64,000 nt of DNA from Profundicola chukchiensis (GTDB lineage: Bacteria > Bacteroidota > Bacteroidia > Flavobacteriales > Weeksellaceae). The stretch spans positions 186,001-250,000 of the forward strand of contig NZ_JANAIE010000003.1 in assembly GCF_029664245.1 (NCBI RefSeq). The letters are read 5' to 3'. Within the stretch, counting starts at the first letter, position 1. Each line of letters starts with the position of its first letter. The notes beneath the pieces are model-generated. The model worked only from the letters and a program-made list of their open reading frames with translations. It made no database searches and had not been told where the DNA came from. Of this stretch, positions 35,410-44,496 are shown piece after piece. Both the position numbers and the translations under genes were made by a program.

Positions 35410-35417
35410 CAAAAATA
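35410..35417 (-). promoter_or_regulatory. -7 promoter element (TATTTTTG) of the cco operon
   Basis: On the minus strand TATTTTTG fits TAnnTTTG, eight bases before the ccoS ATG at 35401. I did not find a convincing FNR/Fnr-type palindrome (TTGAT-N4-ATCAA) in the spacer to glnS. Confidence 0.5.
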
Positions 35418-35549
35418 CAAAAGGAATCAAGCTTTACGCTAATGAGAAATGTCACAATGTGTTAATAAGTGTTAATTTAGAAGCATTCAAAATAAAAAAC
35501 CATCAAATTTTGCTGAAAGCGATATATAAATTACTCTAGTCTATTTACT

Positions 35550-35557
35550 TATCTTTG
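35550..35557 (+). promoter_or_regulatory. -7 promoter element (TATCTTTG) of glnS
   Basis: TATCTTTG fits TAnnTTTG 27 bases before the glnS ATG at 35585. Confidence 0.5.
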
Positions 35558-35584
35558 CGTCTTACATTTTGACAAAATTTATAT

Positions 35585-37258
35585 ATGAACTTGCCAGAAC
35601 CTAGTCATTTTATTGAACAAATTATAAATGGTGATTTAACCAAAGGAATGCCTAAGGAAAAACTTAGATTCCGATTCCCACCAGAACCCAATGGATACCT
35701 GCATATTGGCCACGCCAAAGCTATTTGTATCAACTTTGGATTAGGTGAAAAATATAATGCGCCTGTAAATTTACGTTTCGACGACACCAATCCAGAAGCT
35801 GAAGAACAAGAATTCGTAGATTCTATTAGAGAGGATTTAGAATGGTTGGGATTCACTTGGGACAAGGAGTGCTATGCTTCTGATTATTTCCAACAATTAT
35901 ATGATTGGGCTGTTCAAATGATTAAAGACGGCAAAGCTTATGTAGATGACCAGTCTTCTGAAGAAATCACAGAACAAAGAAAAACACCTTTCGAAGACGG
36001 AATTGAGAGTCCTTATAGAAATAGATCTATAGAGGAAAACCTAGAGCTTTTCGAAAAAATGAAAAATGGTGAGGTTGAAGAAGGAAAACACGTACTACGT
36101 GCAAAAATTGATATGACCTCTCCCAACATGAACATGCGTGACCCTGTTATGTACAGAACCTTAAATAAGGCACACCACAGAACAGGTACAGATTGGAAAA
36201 TTTATCCGATGTACGATTGGGCACATGGAGAAAGTGACTTTATTGAAGGAATCTCACATTCATTATGTTCATTAGAATTCGAAAACCATAGACCATTATA
36301 TAATTGGTATATCGAACAAGTTAGTGATGAGAATGATTTCACTCCAAAGCAAAGAGAATTTGCTCGTGGAAATGTGAGCTATCTTATTACTAGTAAACGA
36401 AAATTGAGAAAATTAGTAGAAGAAGGTATTGTTGATGGATGGGACGATCCTAGAATGCCAACTATTTCTGGTTTGAGAAGGCGAGGTTATACACCAGAGT
36501 CAATTAAAGCCTTTTGGGATAAGGCAGGAGTTTCTAAAAGAGATAACTTAATCGATATTTCATTATTAGAATATACTATTAAAGACCAATTAAACGCCAT
36601 AGCTCCTAGAGTTTTCGCCGTTCTTGATCCTGTGAAGTTGGTTATTGAAAATTACCCAGAAGGACAAGTTGAGGAATTAATTATTGAAAACAATCCAGAG
36701 GACGAATCTGCTGGAGATCGTGTGGTTCCATTTACAAGAGAATTATATATTGAAAGAGATGACTTTATGGAAGAAGCTCCTAAAAAATTCTTTAGACTTT
36801 CTCTTGACCAAGAAGTTAGACTAAAAGGTGCTTATTTTGTGAAAGCAACCCGTGTTGACAAAGACGAAAATGGTAAAATCACCACTATCTATGCTACTTA
36901 TGATCCTGAAACTAAAAGTGGAAGTAACACCGAAGCTAGCAAAAGAAAAGTAAAGGGAACACTACATTGGGTTTCTGCTGAACAAAACATTCCAATTACA
37001 GTTAATCTATATGATAGATTATTTACTGTAGAAAGTCCTGATGGTGATAAAGAAACTGATTTTATGGATTTAATTAACCCTAACTCGTTAGAGGTTGTTA
37101 AAGGTTATGGTGAACCATCATTAAAAGATGCTAAACCAGAAGATAAATTCCAGTTTCAAAGAATTGGATACTTTGCCGTTGACAAAGACAGTACGCCAGA
37201 GAACATTATATTCAACCGAACAGTTCCGTTACGCGATACTTGGGCGAAAAAGAAATAA
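35585..37258 (+). CDS. glnS: Glutaminyl-tRNA synthetase
   Basis: The 557-residue class I synthetase has the HIGH motif in PPEPNGYLHIGHAKAI (near residue 36) and the KMSKS-equivalent in LITSKRKLRKLV. It has GlnRS-specific blocks FDDTNPEAEEQEFVDSI and MYDWAHGESD, plus the C-terminal beta-barrel anticodon-binding domain. Possession of GlnRS means Gln-tRNA is made directly. A terminator follows, so the gene is monocistronic. Confidence 0.98.
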   Translation: MNLPEPSHFIEQIINGDLTKGMPKEKLRFRFPPEPNGYLHIGHAKAICINFGLGEKYNAPVNLRFDDTNPEAEEQEFVDSIREDLEWLGFTWDKECYASDYFQQLYDWAVQMIKDGKAYVDDQSSEEITEQRKTPFEDGIESPYRNRSIEENLELFEKMKNGEVEEGKHVLRAKIDMTSPNMNMRDPVMYRTLNKAHHRTGTDWKIYPMYDWAHGESDFIEGISHSLCSLEFENHRPLYNWYIEQVSDENDFTPKQREFARGNVSYLITSKRKLRKLVEEGIVDGWDDPRMPTISGLRRRGYTPESIKAFWDKAGVSKRDNLIDISLLEYTIKDQLNAIAPRVFAVLDPVKLVIENYPEGQVEELIIENNPEDESAGDRVVPFTRELYIERDDFMEEAPKKFFRLSLDQEVRLKGAYFVKATRVDKDENGKITTIYATYDPETKSGSNTEASKRKVKGTLHWVSAEQNIPITVNLYDRLFTVESPDGDKETDFMDLINPNSLEVVKGYGEPSLKDAKPEDKFQFQRIGYFAVDKDSTPENIIFNRTVPLRDTWAKKK

Positions 37259-37279
37259 TCGACCCAATTATGAAATAAA

Positions 37280-37315
37280 AAAAAGCGAGTATATATTAAG
37301 GTATACTCGCTTTTT
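37280..37315 (+). terminator. Terminator after glnS
   Basis: A 14-bp stem (AAAAAGCGAGTATA / TATACTCGCTTTTT) with an 8-base loop lies 21 bases past the glnS stop and is followed by ATTTTT. It could also act on the minus strand, ending any transcript of the ferredoxin fragment. Confidence 0.88.
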
Positions 37316-37353
37316 ATTTTTACTAAAATTTTTAGAGCTTTAAACTCTATAAT

Positions 37354-37482
37354 TTATTCCTCTGAGTCAATTTCTTGACCTTTTATGCTCAAAGCACCTG
37401 ATGGGCACTTTGCTACTTGATCAAGAATTTGTTCTGTGGTCGCATTATTAGGTTTAGGCTTTAAATAAATATACATCAACAT
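37354..37482 (-). pseudogene. Truncated copy of the 4Fe-4S binding protein gene at 40579-40806
   Basis: The 100 bases 37356-37455 match 40581-40680 with four differences by my count. They encode the last 33 or so residues of the ferredoxin-like protein (KPNNATTEQILDQVAKCPSG through to DSEE). Left of the breakpoint the N-terminal half, including the first Cys motif CIHSGIC, is missing. An open frame still exists from ATG 37482 (MLMYIYLKPKPNNATTEQ, 42 residues), with a new N terminus of unrelated sequence. I consider it a remnant of duplication rather than a working gene. Translation cannot be excluded. Confidence 0.8.
37356..37455 (-). repeat. 100-bp direct repeat, left copy (96% identical)
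   Basis: Pairs with 40581-40680 in the same orientation, with four substitutions and no gaps. The similarity ends abruptly on the right at AGGTTT. Confidence 0.9.
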
Positions 37483-37654
37483 ATTTTAATAAGAGTCTTC
37501 TTAATAGAATGGTTGCATTCAATTAAGAAGCATTCAAGGAAATATTTTTCCCACTAGATTTAACTCATCGTTTGTTAAAATGAAATCTAAAATATTAGCT
37601 TCGATATAATTTAAATACCTTTATTACCCATTATTAAAATCAAATAAATATTAA

Positions 37655-40498
37655 ATGAAAAATTTTAACCAATGTATTCTTGTTTTTTTGATAGCATTGT
37701 TAATTCTTCCTGTTGTCTCACACGCGCAGAGCAACAAGAAAGGCGTAAGAGAAGCCATTAGGAAATTACGATCTATTGAAAACTCACACAAAGCTGTTCC
37801 ACAAAATTTACTCACACCCAATGAGAGAAACTTATTAAGAGAGCATTACACAGCAAATGCAACAACAAATCCACTAGCTACTATGGCCAATGGGGATGTA
37901 TATGTTATGGATGTTTATAACTTAGTTTACGGGACTTTTCCACTAGCCGGTCCGTACTTCATTAATCAGACGGGTTTTGGAGCAGATATATTTGCAGATG
38001 ATTTTGACTCATCTGGAACCTTGTATGGTCTAAACGCTGAAATTAACGCCTTAGTTATTATGAACCCTTCAAACGGAAGCTATTCCGAGGTTGGTCCATT
38101 AACAGGATTAGCTGAAGGACATATGCCTTCTGGCCTAGCATGGAACCACTTAACCTCAACCATGTATGCCCTGAGTACCGATGGTATTTACACTAGGTTT
38201 TATACAATCGATTTAAATACTGGAGAACTTACCATGATTAGTGATACAGGAAACCCTGTGGGTATTTGGTTGGCGATAGACAATTATGGAGTTTGTTACA
38301 TGGCGGACATTGCTACCAACTCATTATATACCTTAGATTTAATATCTGGTACTGAAACTTTAATTGGAGATTTAGGAATAGACCTCGCCTACGCTCAAGA
38401 TGCAGATGTTGATACTGCTACAAATACATTATATATGGCTGGCTATCTTGAAAATGGGGAGAGTAATATATACTCTGTTGATGTAACAACCGCAGAAGTT
38501 ACAAACCTTGGCCCAGTAATAAATAATGGAGAACTAGGCGCTTTCTCTATTCAAGGTCCTCCTGTGGTACTTGAAAACTATAGTTGTGATGCTGCTGTTC
38601 CAATTGAACTTGGTGTTAAAAACGCTCTAGGTCTATCAAACACGGCAGGCGGAGCATCAAACGTTTGTAACACTGGTGCCTCTAATGCTCTATGGTACAA
38701 GTATACCGCTCGTAATACTGGAAATCTGACTATTACTTCTGATCTTTCATCAAACGTAGATGTGGATACAAGATTATCTGTTTACAATAATGATTGTAGT
38801 GAATTAGTTTGTATTGCTTCTGATGATAATAGCGGTGCTAACAACACTTCTGAAGTAACGATAGCAGTAGAAAGTGGAGTAACCTATTTAATTGAATGGG
38901 ATGATGCCAATAGTAGTTCAGATTTTGAATTTGAACTTTCATTAGACATTACTTGTCCTGACCCACTAAACTTTATGGCTAGCTCAGTAGGTTTTGATAC
39001 GGCTACTTTTACTTGGGATAGTATGGAGAGCGCTACAAATGGATACGTTCTAACAGTTTTCGAAAGAGGAGCTGATACATCAACAGCAACACCAATTTAT
39101 ACTGAAAACATACCTGCCGGAACTACATCAGCTACGGCTACTGGTTTAGTAGGCTCAACATCTTATGATGCTTATTTAAAGGCAGATTGTGCTGCAGATG
39201 GTTCTTCAAATAATGTTAGAGCAACTTTTGACACCGGAATAGCTCCTCCAGTTTGTGGCGGTAAGTTTTATGATACTGGTGGACCTAATGAAGGTTATGG
39301 AAATGGAGAAAATTACTCGCTTTTAATTTCCCCTAGCGATGAGAATAGCTTAATTACCTTAGACTTTTTAAGTGTAGAAATAGATACAGGTTTTGATTTC
39401 TTACGCATATATGATGGTGATGATGCTACTGCGAATGAGTTGTCAGATCCAACTTACGGTGTGACTGAACCAGGTATATATACATCTAATATACCAGGAG
39501 GAAATTTATACATTACATTCACTTCAGATGAGGTTTTCCCTGCTCAGGGTTGGGAAGCAGATGTAATATGCAACACAGCTCCTGATTGTCTTCCACCATA
39601 TAATTTAGAAGTTTCAGATATAGGATTAACTTCTGCTAGCTTTTCATGGGAAGGAATTGAAAATGCAACAAATGGATATATTCTTTCAATCTTCAATGAA
39701 GGTGATGATATCAACACAAGTACTCCTATCTACACAGAAACTATTCCAGCAGGAACAACTTCTACTACAGCTTCAGGTCTAACCGAAGGCGCTTTGTTAG
39801 ATGCTTATGTTTTTGCTGACTGCGATACGGAAGGTGTATCAACTGGAGCTAAAATTACATTCTCAACTATCTTACCTCCACCTGCATGTGGTGGTATTTT
39901 TGCTGACTCTGGTGGGTTAACAGGTGGTTACTCAAATGATGAAAACATTACTACCACAATTTATCCAGATAACCCTGGTGAAGTTGTTACTGTTACATTC
40001 ACATCGTTTCACACAGAGGAAGATTGGGACGTTCTTTACGTTTATGATGGTCCAGATGCTAGCTATCCTTTGATTGATAGTGGAAGTCCTGCTACTGGTA
40101 GTGGCTTCCCAGCCGGTGGATATTCTGGAACAACAATCCCAGGTCCATTTACCTCTACAGACGAGAGTGGCGCATTAACTTTTGTATTTATGAGCGACGA
40201 TTCTTTCAATGGTGGAGGATGGCTTGCACACGTTAGCTGTGAACAATTAAGTGTTCAAGAAAATGAACTTCAAAAGTTTGTTTACTATCCTAATCCTACA
40301 AAAGGCCTGCTTAATCTTAAAGCAGCAAGTAACATCGAAAAAGTTGAGATTTACAATTTATTAGGGCAAAAGTTAATTTCTTCAAATATTAATTCAACCT
40401 CGACTCAAATAGATATTTCTAAGTTGGCAGTTGGTAACTACATTATGAGAGTTAGCATTGCAGGAGAAACAGGTACATATAAAGTATTAAGAAATTAA
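37655..40498 (+). CDS. Secreted multi-domain protein with CUB domains and T9SS type A sorting domain
   Basis: A 947-residue extracellular protein with a signal peptide at 1-24 (FLIALLILPVVSHAQ). Residues about 75-300 form a propeller-like or repeated-strand region (NGDVYVMDVYNLV, TNTLYMAGYL). A pre-peptidase-like beta domain spans about 305-425 (LGLSNTAGG ... TYLIEWDDA). Then two Fn3 (about 430-525, 648-745) and two CUB domains (about 531-645, 747-865) alternate, with CGG-F-DSGG starts and GWEAD/GWLAHVSC ends. The last 75 residues (VYYPNPTKGLLNLKA ... GNYIMRV) are the T9SS type A signal for secretion and surface attachment. No catalytic domain was recognised, so an adhesive role is likely. 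It sits between the ferredoxin fragment and its intact copy. Confidence 0.88.
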   Translation: MKNFNQCILVFLIALLILPVVSHAQSNKKGVREAIRKLRSIENSHKAVPQNLLTPNERNLLREHYTANATTNPLATMANGDVYVMDVYNLVYGTFPLAGPYFINQTGFGADIFADDFDSSGTLYGLNAEINALVIMNPSNGSYSEVGPLTGLAEGHMPSGLAWNHLTSTMYALSTDGIYTRFYTIDLNTGELTMISDTGNPVGIWLAIDNYGVCYMADIATNSLYTLDLISGTETLIGDLGIDLAYAQDADVDTATNTLYMAGYLENGESNIYSVDVTTAEVTNLGPVINNGELGAFSIQGPPVVLENYSCDAAVPIELGVKNALGLSNTAGGASNVCNTGASNALWYKYTARNTGNLTITSDLSSNVDVDTRLSVYNNDCSELVCIASDDNSGANNTSEVTIAVESGVTYLIEWDDANSSSDFEFELSLDITCPDPLNFMASSVGFDTATFTWDSMESATNGYVLTVFERGADTSTATPIYTENIPAGTTSATATGLVGSTSYDAYLKADCAADGSSNNVRATFDTGIAPPVCGGKFYDTGGPNEGYGNGENYSLLISPSDENSLITLDFLSVEIDTGFDFLRIYDGDDATANELSDPTYGVTEPGIYTSNIPGGNLYITFTSDEVFPAQGWEADVICNTAPDCLPPYNLEVSDIGLTSASFSWEGIENATNGYILSIFNEGDDINTSTPIYTETIPAGTTSTTASGLTEGALLDAYVFADCDTEGVSTGAKITFSTILPPPACGGIFADSGGLTGGYSNDENITTTIYPDNPGEVVTVTFTSFHTEEDWDVLYVYDGPDASYPLIDSGSPATGSGFPAGGYSGTTIPGPFTSTDESGALTFVFMSDDSFNGGGWLAHVSCEQLSVQENELQKFVYYPNPTKGLLNLKAASNIEKVEIYNLLGQKLISSNINSTSTQIDISKLAVGNYIMRVSIAGETGTYKVLRN

Positions 40499-40521
40499 TA
40501 TTGAAAGTTTTTAAAACGCTT

Positions 40522-40555
40522 AAAGGCCATCTTGATTAAAATCAGGATGGCCTTT
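40522..40555. terminator. Bidirectional terminator after the CUB/T9SS gene
   Basis: A 15-bp stem (AAAGGCCATCTTGAT / ATCAGGATGGCCTTT, one G-T pair) with a 4-base loop is followed by TTAATTT. It lies between convergent genes. Confidence 0.88.
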
Positions 40556-40578
40556 TTAATTTATAAGAGTACCTAAAA

Positions 40579-40806
40579 CTATTCCTCTGAGTCAGCTTCT
40601 TGACCTTTTATACTCAAAGCCCCTGATGGGCACTTTGCTACTTGATCAAGAATTTGTTCTGTGGTCGCATTATTAGGTTTGATCCAAGGTCTTTCTTTTG
40701 GATTATAAACTTCGGGTAGGGTTTTTACGCAAATTCCAGAGTGGATACACTTATCTGGTTTCCATAAAATAGTAACTTCTCCGTTTGAATATTCGTGTGT
40801 TTTCAT
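40579..40806 (-). CDS. Small (4Fe-4S)-binding protein (Fer4_19/YjdI-like)
   Basis: The 75-residue protein has VTILWKPDKCIHSGICVKTLPEVYNPKERPW in its first half and VAKCPSGALSI in its second, supplying Cys ligands for one Fe-S cluster. The W-P-x-x-C-x-H-x-x-x-C pattern is that of the YjdI/DUF1271 family. Function unknown; these proteins are often fused or adjacent to CDGSH or acetyltransferase genes. The final third has a near-identical truncated copy at 37354-37482. Confidence 0.88.
   Translation of the reverse strand: MKTHEYSNGEVTILWKPDKCIHSGICVKTLPEVYNPKERPWIKPNNATTEQILDQVAKCPSGALSIKGQEADSEE
40581..40680 (-). repeat. 100-bp direct repeat, right copy (inside the intact ferredoxin-like gene)
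   Basis: Intact partner of 37356-37455. It covers the stop-proximal 100 bases of the coding sequence. Confidence 0.9.
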
Positions 40807-40966
40807 GATTTAAGATTTATTTAAATTTAATATTGAACCAATCAGCTTGAGAAAATCCCTTTTAAGCTTTAGGTATTTATTTTTATTAAATATACAAAAC
40901 TCATTTTAAACTTAAAACAAGCCTTAGGCAAAGACTCAAACTAAATTATAAATATGAATTACTTTT

Positions 40967-42979
40967 TTATGTTTTTGAACTTAAACAAATCACTGTTCTA
41001 GCAGGGCATATAATTGAATTTTTAAGCATGAACTTATTGAAACCATTTTCTGTATCAAAAACATGCTCCCAATCTCCAGCCGGTAATTGGAATTCTAAAT
41101 CTTCATGATACATATTCATTATTATATAGAAATGCTCCTCATACATAGGTGCTATAATCTCATAAGCCAAACTCCTAGAATGATAACTCCAATCAGGTTC
41201 ATTTTGCTTAATTCCATGAAATTTAGTGAAAGGAATTTCTTCGTTTGGAACTCCCTCAAAGTAAGTTGGATGCGAAAAAGTCCTATGTTTCAAGGTGTAT
41301 TTAATTAGGTGACTCACAAAGTCAAACATTTCGTGATTCCTTTCCAATAAATTCCAATCCATCCAAGACAGAGGACTATCTTGACAATACACATTGTTAT
41401 TGCCCTGCTGAGATCGCTTCAACTCGTCCCCCATCAATAACATTGGTGTTCCATGTGATAACATCAGAAGAGAAAACATATTTCTAATTTGTTTTTCCCT
41501 TAATTTCTGAATTTCTACATCATTAGTTTCTCCCTCTACGCCACAGTTCCAACTATGATTATTAGATGAACCATCTCTATTTTGCTCACCATTTGCCCAA
41601 TTATGCTTTTCATTATAAGAAACTAAGTCCAACATCGTAAACCCATCATGACAAGTCACAAAGTGCAAACTTCTATTCGGCTCAAATTCGGTATGTCGTG
41701 ATTTGATTTCATTAGGACTACCCAGCATACTTTTGGCTAAATTCCCGACTTCACCTTTATCTCCTTTTACGAATTTTCTGATAGTATCGCGAAAAGCATC
41801 GTTCCATATAATCCAACGATCGCCTGCAAAATCACGAACTTGATTCAAACCAGCTGCATCCCAAGGTTCTGCAATAATTTTTGTGTTAGCTAAAATCGGA
41901 TCAGAATCAATTGACCATAAAATTGGCGGATTCAATAAAGGCTCTCCACTTTCATTTCTAGACAAAACGGATGCTAAATCAAATCTAAAACCATCTACAC
42001 GCATTTCCTGAACCCAATAACGCAAAGAATCTCTAATCATGCGTCTTACTACAGAATGATTAGCGTTAATCACATTTCCAGTACCGGTATAGTTTCTAAA
42101 TTCCCCCGAAGAATCCAACATATAGTAAGAATCATTCGCAAAACCACGCATACAGAGCGTCGGACCATCATTATGAGCATTGTTTTCTGTCGTGTGATTA
42201 TAAACTACATCTAAAATAACCTCAATATTAGCTCGATGCAGGGCATTTATCATATACTTAAATTCATCAACAATCTCTTGTGGAGTAGATTTCGATGAAT
42301 ATCCTGCATGAATCGCAAAAAAATTAATTGGAGAATATCCCCAATAATTGGTCAAATCATTTGGTGCATCCTGTGGATCATAAGCATAAACTGGTAAAAG
42401 TTCAACAGCAGTTACACCAAGTTCTTTTAAGTAAGGAATCTTTTCGAGCAAGCCCGTATAAGTTCCTCGTATATTTTCTGGTACGCCCGAATTTGGATTC
42501 CTAGTAAAACCAGCAACATGCATCTCATAGACTACCGACTTTGCCAAATTCTGAATCGGCATATAATCACTTTCCCAATTAAATTCATCTGAAATAACAG
42601 CACTTTTCAAGCATGAATGTAAATTATCCTCTCCTCTTCTATGTGCTAATCCTCTATCATATTCTCCAACAATCGCCTTAGCATAGGGATCTACCAAAAC
42701 TTTGGTGCTATCAAACAAAAATCCTTTTTCTGGAATATAGGGTCCATAGGCTCGATAAGCATACAATTGATTTTTCTCTAAGCCTGGAACATGAATATGC
42801 CAATAATAATAGGACTTATTTTGTTTAGGGTCTAATATTATGACCTTAGGGTTTAGATCATGAATATCTTTAAATAATAAAAGTTCAATTTTACTCGCAT
42901 GCGGTGAGAATACCGAGAAATTAACACCTCCATCTACTAAACTTGCGCCTAATGGCCAAGGATTTCCGTAGTTTGTCAT
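40967..42979 (-). CDS. glgX: Glycogen debranching enzyme GlgX (isoamylase type)
   Basis: The 670-residue GH13 protein has an N-terminal CBM48 (about 8-100, GASLVDGGVNFSVFSPHASKIEL). The (beta/alpha)8 catalytic domain shows region I DVVYNHT, region II VDGFRFDLAS (Asp nucleophile), region III IIAEPWD (acid Glu) and region IV VTCHDGFTM. It hydrolyses alpha-1,6 branches in glycogen or maltodextrin. There is no signal peptide, so it is cytoplasmic. No other glycogen gene is adjacent. It overlaps the ABC ATPase stop by four bases (ATGA), so the two are co-expressed, an unexpected pairing. Confidence 0.93.
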   Translation of the reverse strand: MTNYGNPWPLGASLVDGGVNFSVFSPHASKIELLLFKDIHDLNPKVIILDPKQNKSYYYWHIHVPGLEKNQLYAYRAYGPYIPEKGFLFDSTKVLVDPYAKAIVGEYDRGLAHRRGEDNLHSCLKSAVISDEFNWESDYMPIQNLAKSVVYEMHVAGFTRNPNSGVPENIRGTYTGLLEKIPYLKELGVTAVELLPVYAYDPQDAPNDLTNYWGYSPINFFAIHAGYSSKSTPQEIVDEFKYMINALHRANIEVILDVVYNHTTENNAHNDGPTLCMRGFANDSYYMLDSSGEFRNYTGTGNVINANHSVVRRMIRDSLRYWVQEMRVDGFRFDLASVLSRNESGEPLLNPPILWSIDSDPILANTKIIAEPWDAAGLNQVRDFAGDRWIIWNDAFRDTIRKFVKGDKGEVGNLAKSMLGSPNEIKSRHTEFEPNRSLHFVTCHDGFTMLDLVSYNEKHNWANGEQNRDGSSNNHSWNCGVEGETNDVEIQKLREKQIRNMFSLLMLSHGTPMLLMGDELKRSQQGNNNVYCQDSPLSWMDWNLLERNHEMFDFVSHLIKYTLKHRTFSHPTYFEGVPNEEIPFTKFHGIKQNEPDWSYHSRSLAYEIIAPMYEEHFYIIMNMYHEDLEFQLPAGDWEHVFDTENGFNKFMLKNSIICPARTVICLSSKT

Positions 42980-43689
42980 GCTTCGGCCTTAGTTTGGGTA
43001 GTTAAATCATGGAAAGCAGCTTCTAAGGTTTCATATTTACCTTGAAACTCAACTATACTTTTATCTGCTAGCTTCTCTCCCTTATTAAGCAACACAACTC
43101 TAGAACATAAAGCTGCAACTTCTTGCATAATATGTGTACTAATAATAACAGTTTTATTTGCACCAACTTCCTTAATCAAATTTCTAATTTCTATAATCTG
43201 ATTAGGGTCTAATCCATTGGTAGGCTCATCTAATATTAAAATATCAGGTTGGTGAATAATTGCTTGAGCTAATCCAACACGTTGCTTGTAACCTTTAGAA
43301 AGTTGTTTAATCTTTTTATTCTTTTCCGGTGTTAAACCCACTTTTTCAATTACCTCGTCTATACTCTGCGAAGTTTGTTTTCTTATATCGGCAACAAAAC
43401 TTAAATATTCCTTGACATACATATCCATATATAAAGGATTGTTTTCTGGTAGGTAGCCAATAAATTGTTTTGTTTCGAAAGCATGGTCTTTAACCGAAAG
43501 ATCATTTACCAAAATTTCTCCAGAAGTTGGTTCTAAAGCACCAACAATACATTTCATTAGGGTAGACTTTCCTGCTCCATTAGGCCCCAATAGACCTATC
43601 ACTTCACCTTTATCAACATTGAGAGATACATTTTTCAATGCCCATTGCTCGCCATATTTTTTATTTAAATCCTTAATAGAGATTGTCAT
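42976..43689 (-). CDS. ABC transporter ATP-binding protein
   Basis: A 237-residue ATPase of the ABC-2/CcmA/GldA branch. It has Walker A GPNGAGKST, Q-loop in FIGYLPENNPLY, signature LSKGYKQRVGLAQ, Walker B ILILDEPTNGLD, and switch His in IISTHIM. No permease gene is adjacent, so the partner must be encoded elsewhere. It resembles GldA of the gliding machinery in its N-terminal part but lacks the roughly 60 extra C-terminal residues of GldA, so I do not call it that. It is followed by glgX with a 4-base overlap. Confidence 0.9.
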   Translation of the reverse strand: MTISIKDLNKKYGEQWALKNVSLNVDKGEVIGLLGPNGAGKSTLMKCIVGALEPTSGEILVNDLSVKDHAFETKQFIGYLPENNPLYMDMYVKEYLSFVADIRKQTSQSIDEVIEKVGLTPEKNKKIKQLSKGYKQRVGLAQAIIHQPDILILDEPTNGLDPNQIIEIRNLIKEVGANKTVIISTHIMQEVAALCSRVVLLNKGEKLADKSIVEFQGKYETLEAAFHDLTTQTKAEA

Positions 43690-43771
43690 GCTGGATATTA
43701 TTTATGGGTTAAAGATAAGAAAATTGACTGCTTCATTTACTTTTAGTATAGCACTTGAGTAACTATAATAA

Positions 43772-43801
43772 AAAAAGCCGAAGATTTCTCTTCGGCTTTT
43801 T
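43772..43801. terminator. Terminator after tRNA-Leu / before the ABC gene
   Basis: A 13-bp perfect stem (AAAAAGCCGAAGA / TCTTCGGCTTTTT) with a 4-base loop directly follows the tRNA-Leu 3' end on the minus strand. Confidence 0.9.
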
Positions 43802-43802
43802 G

Positions 43803-43884
43803 TGCGGGCGGAGAGACTCGAACTCTCACACCTCGCGGCACTAGATCCTAAGTCTAGCGTGTCTACCAATTCCACCACGCCCGC
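43803..43884 (-). tRNA. tRNA-Leu (anticodon TAG)
   Basis: On the minus strand the acceptor GCGGGCG pairs with CGCCCGC, and the D arm has GGTGGAATTGGTAGACA. The anticodon stem CTAGA/TCTAG encloses CTTAGGA, giving anticodon TAG (reads CUN). A long variable arm (TGCCGCGAGGTGT) marks a class II tRNA. The T loop is AGTTCGAGTCT. The discriminator is A at 43803 and CCA is not encoded. Confidence 0.97.
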
Positions 43885-43969
43885 TTTTAGCTTTTGCTAA
43901 AAATTAAGATTGCAAATATAATGCATAAATCAATATTACAAAAAATTTTTAAAGACTATTCTTAAGCTT

Positions 43970-43977
43970 TAACTTTG
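43970..43977 (+). promoter_or_regulatory. -7 promoter element (TAACTTTG) of the DUF3127 gene
   Basis: TAACTTTG fits TAnnTTTG 16 bases before ATG 43994. Confidence 0.5.
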
Positions 43978-43993
43978 CCTAAAATTATTGAAC

Positions 43994-44368
43994 ATGGAAA
44001 TATCAGGAAAAGTAACGAAAATATTTGACACTCAGACCTTTGCGAGCGGATTCAAAAAAAGAGAAGTTATTGTAACTACACAAGAACAATACCCACAACC
44101 TCTTTCAATCGAGTTTTTACAAGACAAAACTGAGCTTGCAGACCAAATAAATGTAGGAGATGACGTTAAAGTTTCTATCAATTTAAGAGGTAGAGAATGG
44201 ACAAGTCCAGATGGAGTTGTTAAATATTTTAATTCAATCGTTGGATGGAGAGTTGAAAAATTAGCTCCAGAAAATGTAGGTGCAGAAAACACTCCTTCTC
44301 CTTCAGATTTTAACTCAGGTGTTAATGACCTAAGTAATGATGGAGAAATTGATGATTTACCATTTTAA
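43994..44368 (+). CDS. DUF3127 domain protein
   Basis: The 124-residue protein starts MEISGKVTKIFDTQTF and includes GFKKREVIVTTQEQYPQ, IEFLQDKTELAD and the GREWTSPDGVVKYFNSIVGWRVE block. The acidic tail ends EIDDLPF, strikingly like the SSB C-terminal tip that recruits replication and repair proteins. The fold is probably an OB-like barrel. The family is DUF3127, common in flavobacteria. I use ATG 43994, since the longer frame begins with TTG at 43988. A single-strand-binding or SSB-mimic role is an inference. Confidence 0.85.
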   Translation: MEISGKVTKIFDTQTFASGFKKREVIVTTQEQYPQPLSIEFLQDKTELADQINVGDDVKVSINLRGREWTSPDGVVKYFNSIVGWRVEKLAPENVGAENTPSPSDFNSGVNDLSNDGEIDDLPF

Positions 44369-44435
44369 GTTAATATTTTAAATTCTTTAGTTAAAATTTA
44401 TCCATAAATAACTTAAAATTATCAGAAAATAGTAA

Positions 44436-44464
44436 AACAAATGTACCTTAGTGGTACATTTGTT
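44436..44464 (+). terminator. Terminator after the DUF3127 gene
   Basis: A 12-bp perfect stem (AACAAATGTACC / GGTACATTTGTT) with a 5-base loop lies 67 bases past the stop and 32 bases before the next ATG. The T tract is weak (TTGTTGC), so it may instead be a leader hairpin of the outer-membrane gene. Confidence 0.55.
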
Positions 44465-44496
44465 GCTTATTATAAGGAACTTAAACAAAAAATAAT

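Noticed and set aside
35402-35584. FNR-type site controlling the cbb3 operon
   Set aside because: I looked for TTGAT-N4-ATCAA in the ccoS-glnS spacer and found no convincing match.
42976-43689. Calling the ABC ATPase GldA
   Set aside because: It lacks the extra C-terminal ~60 residues, and no gldF/gldG neighbours are present.
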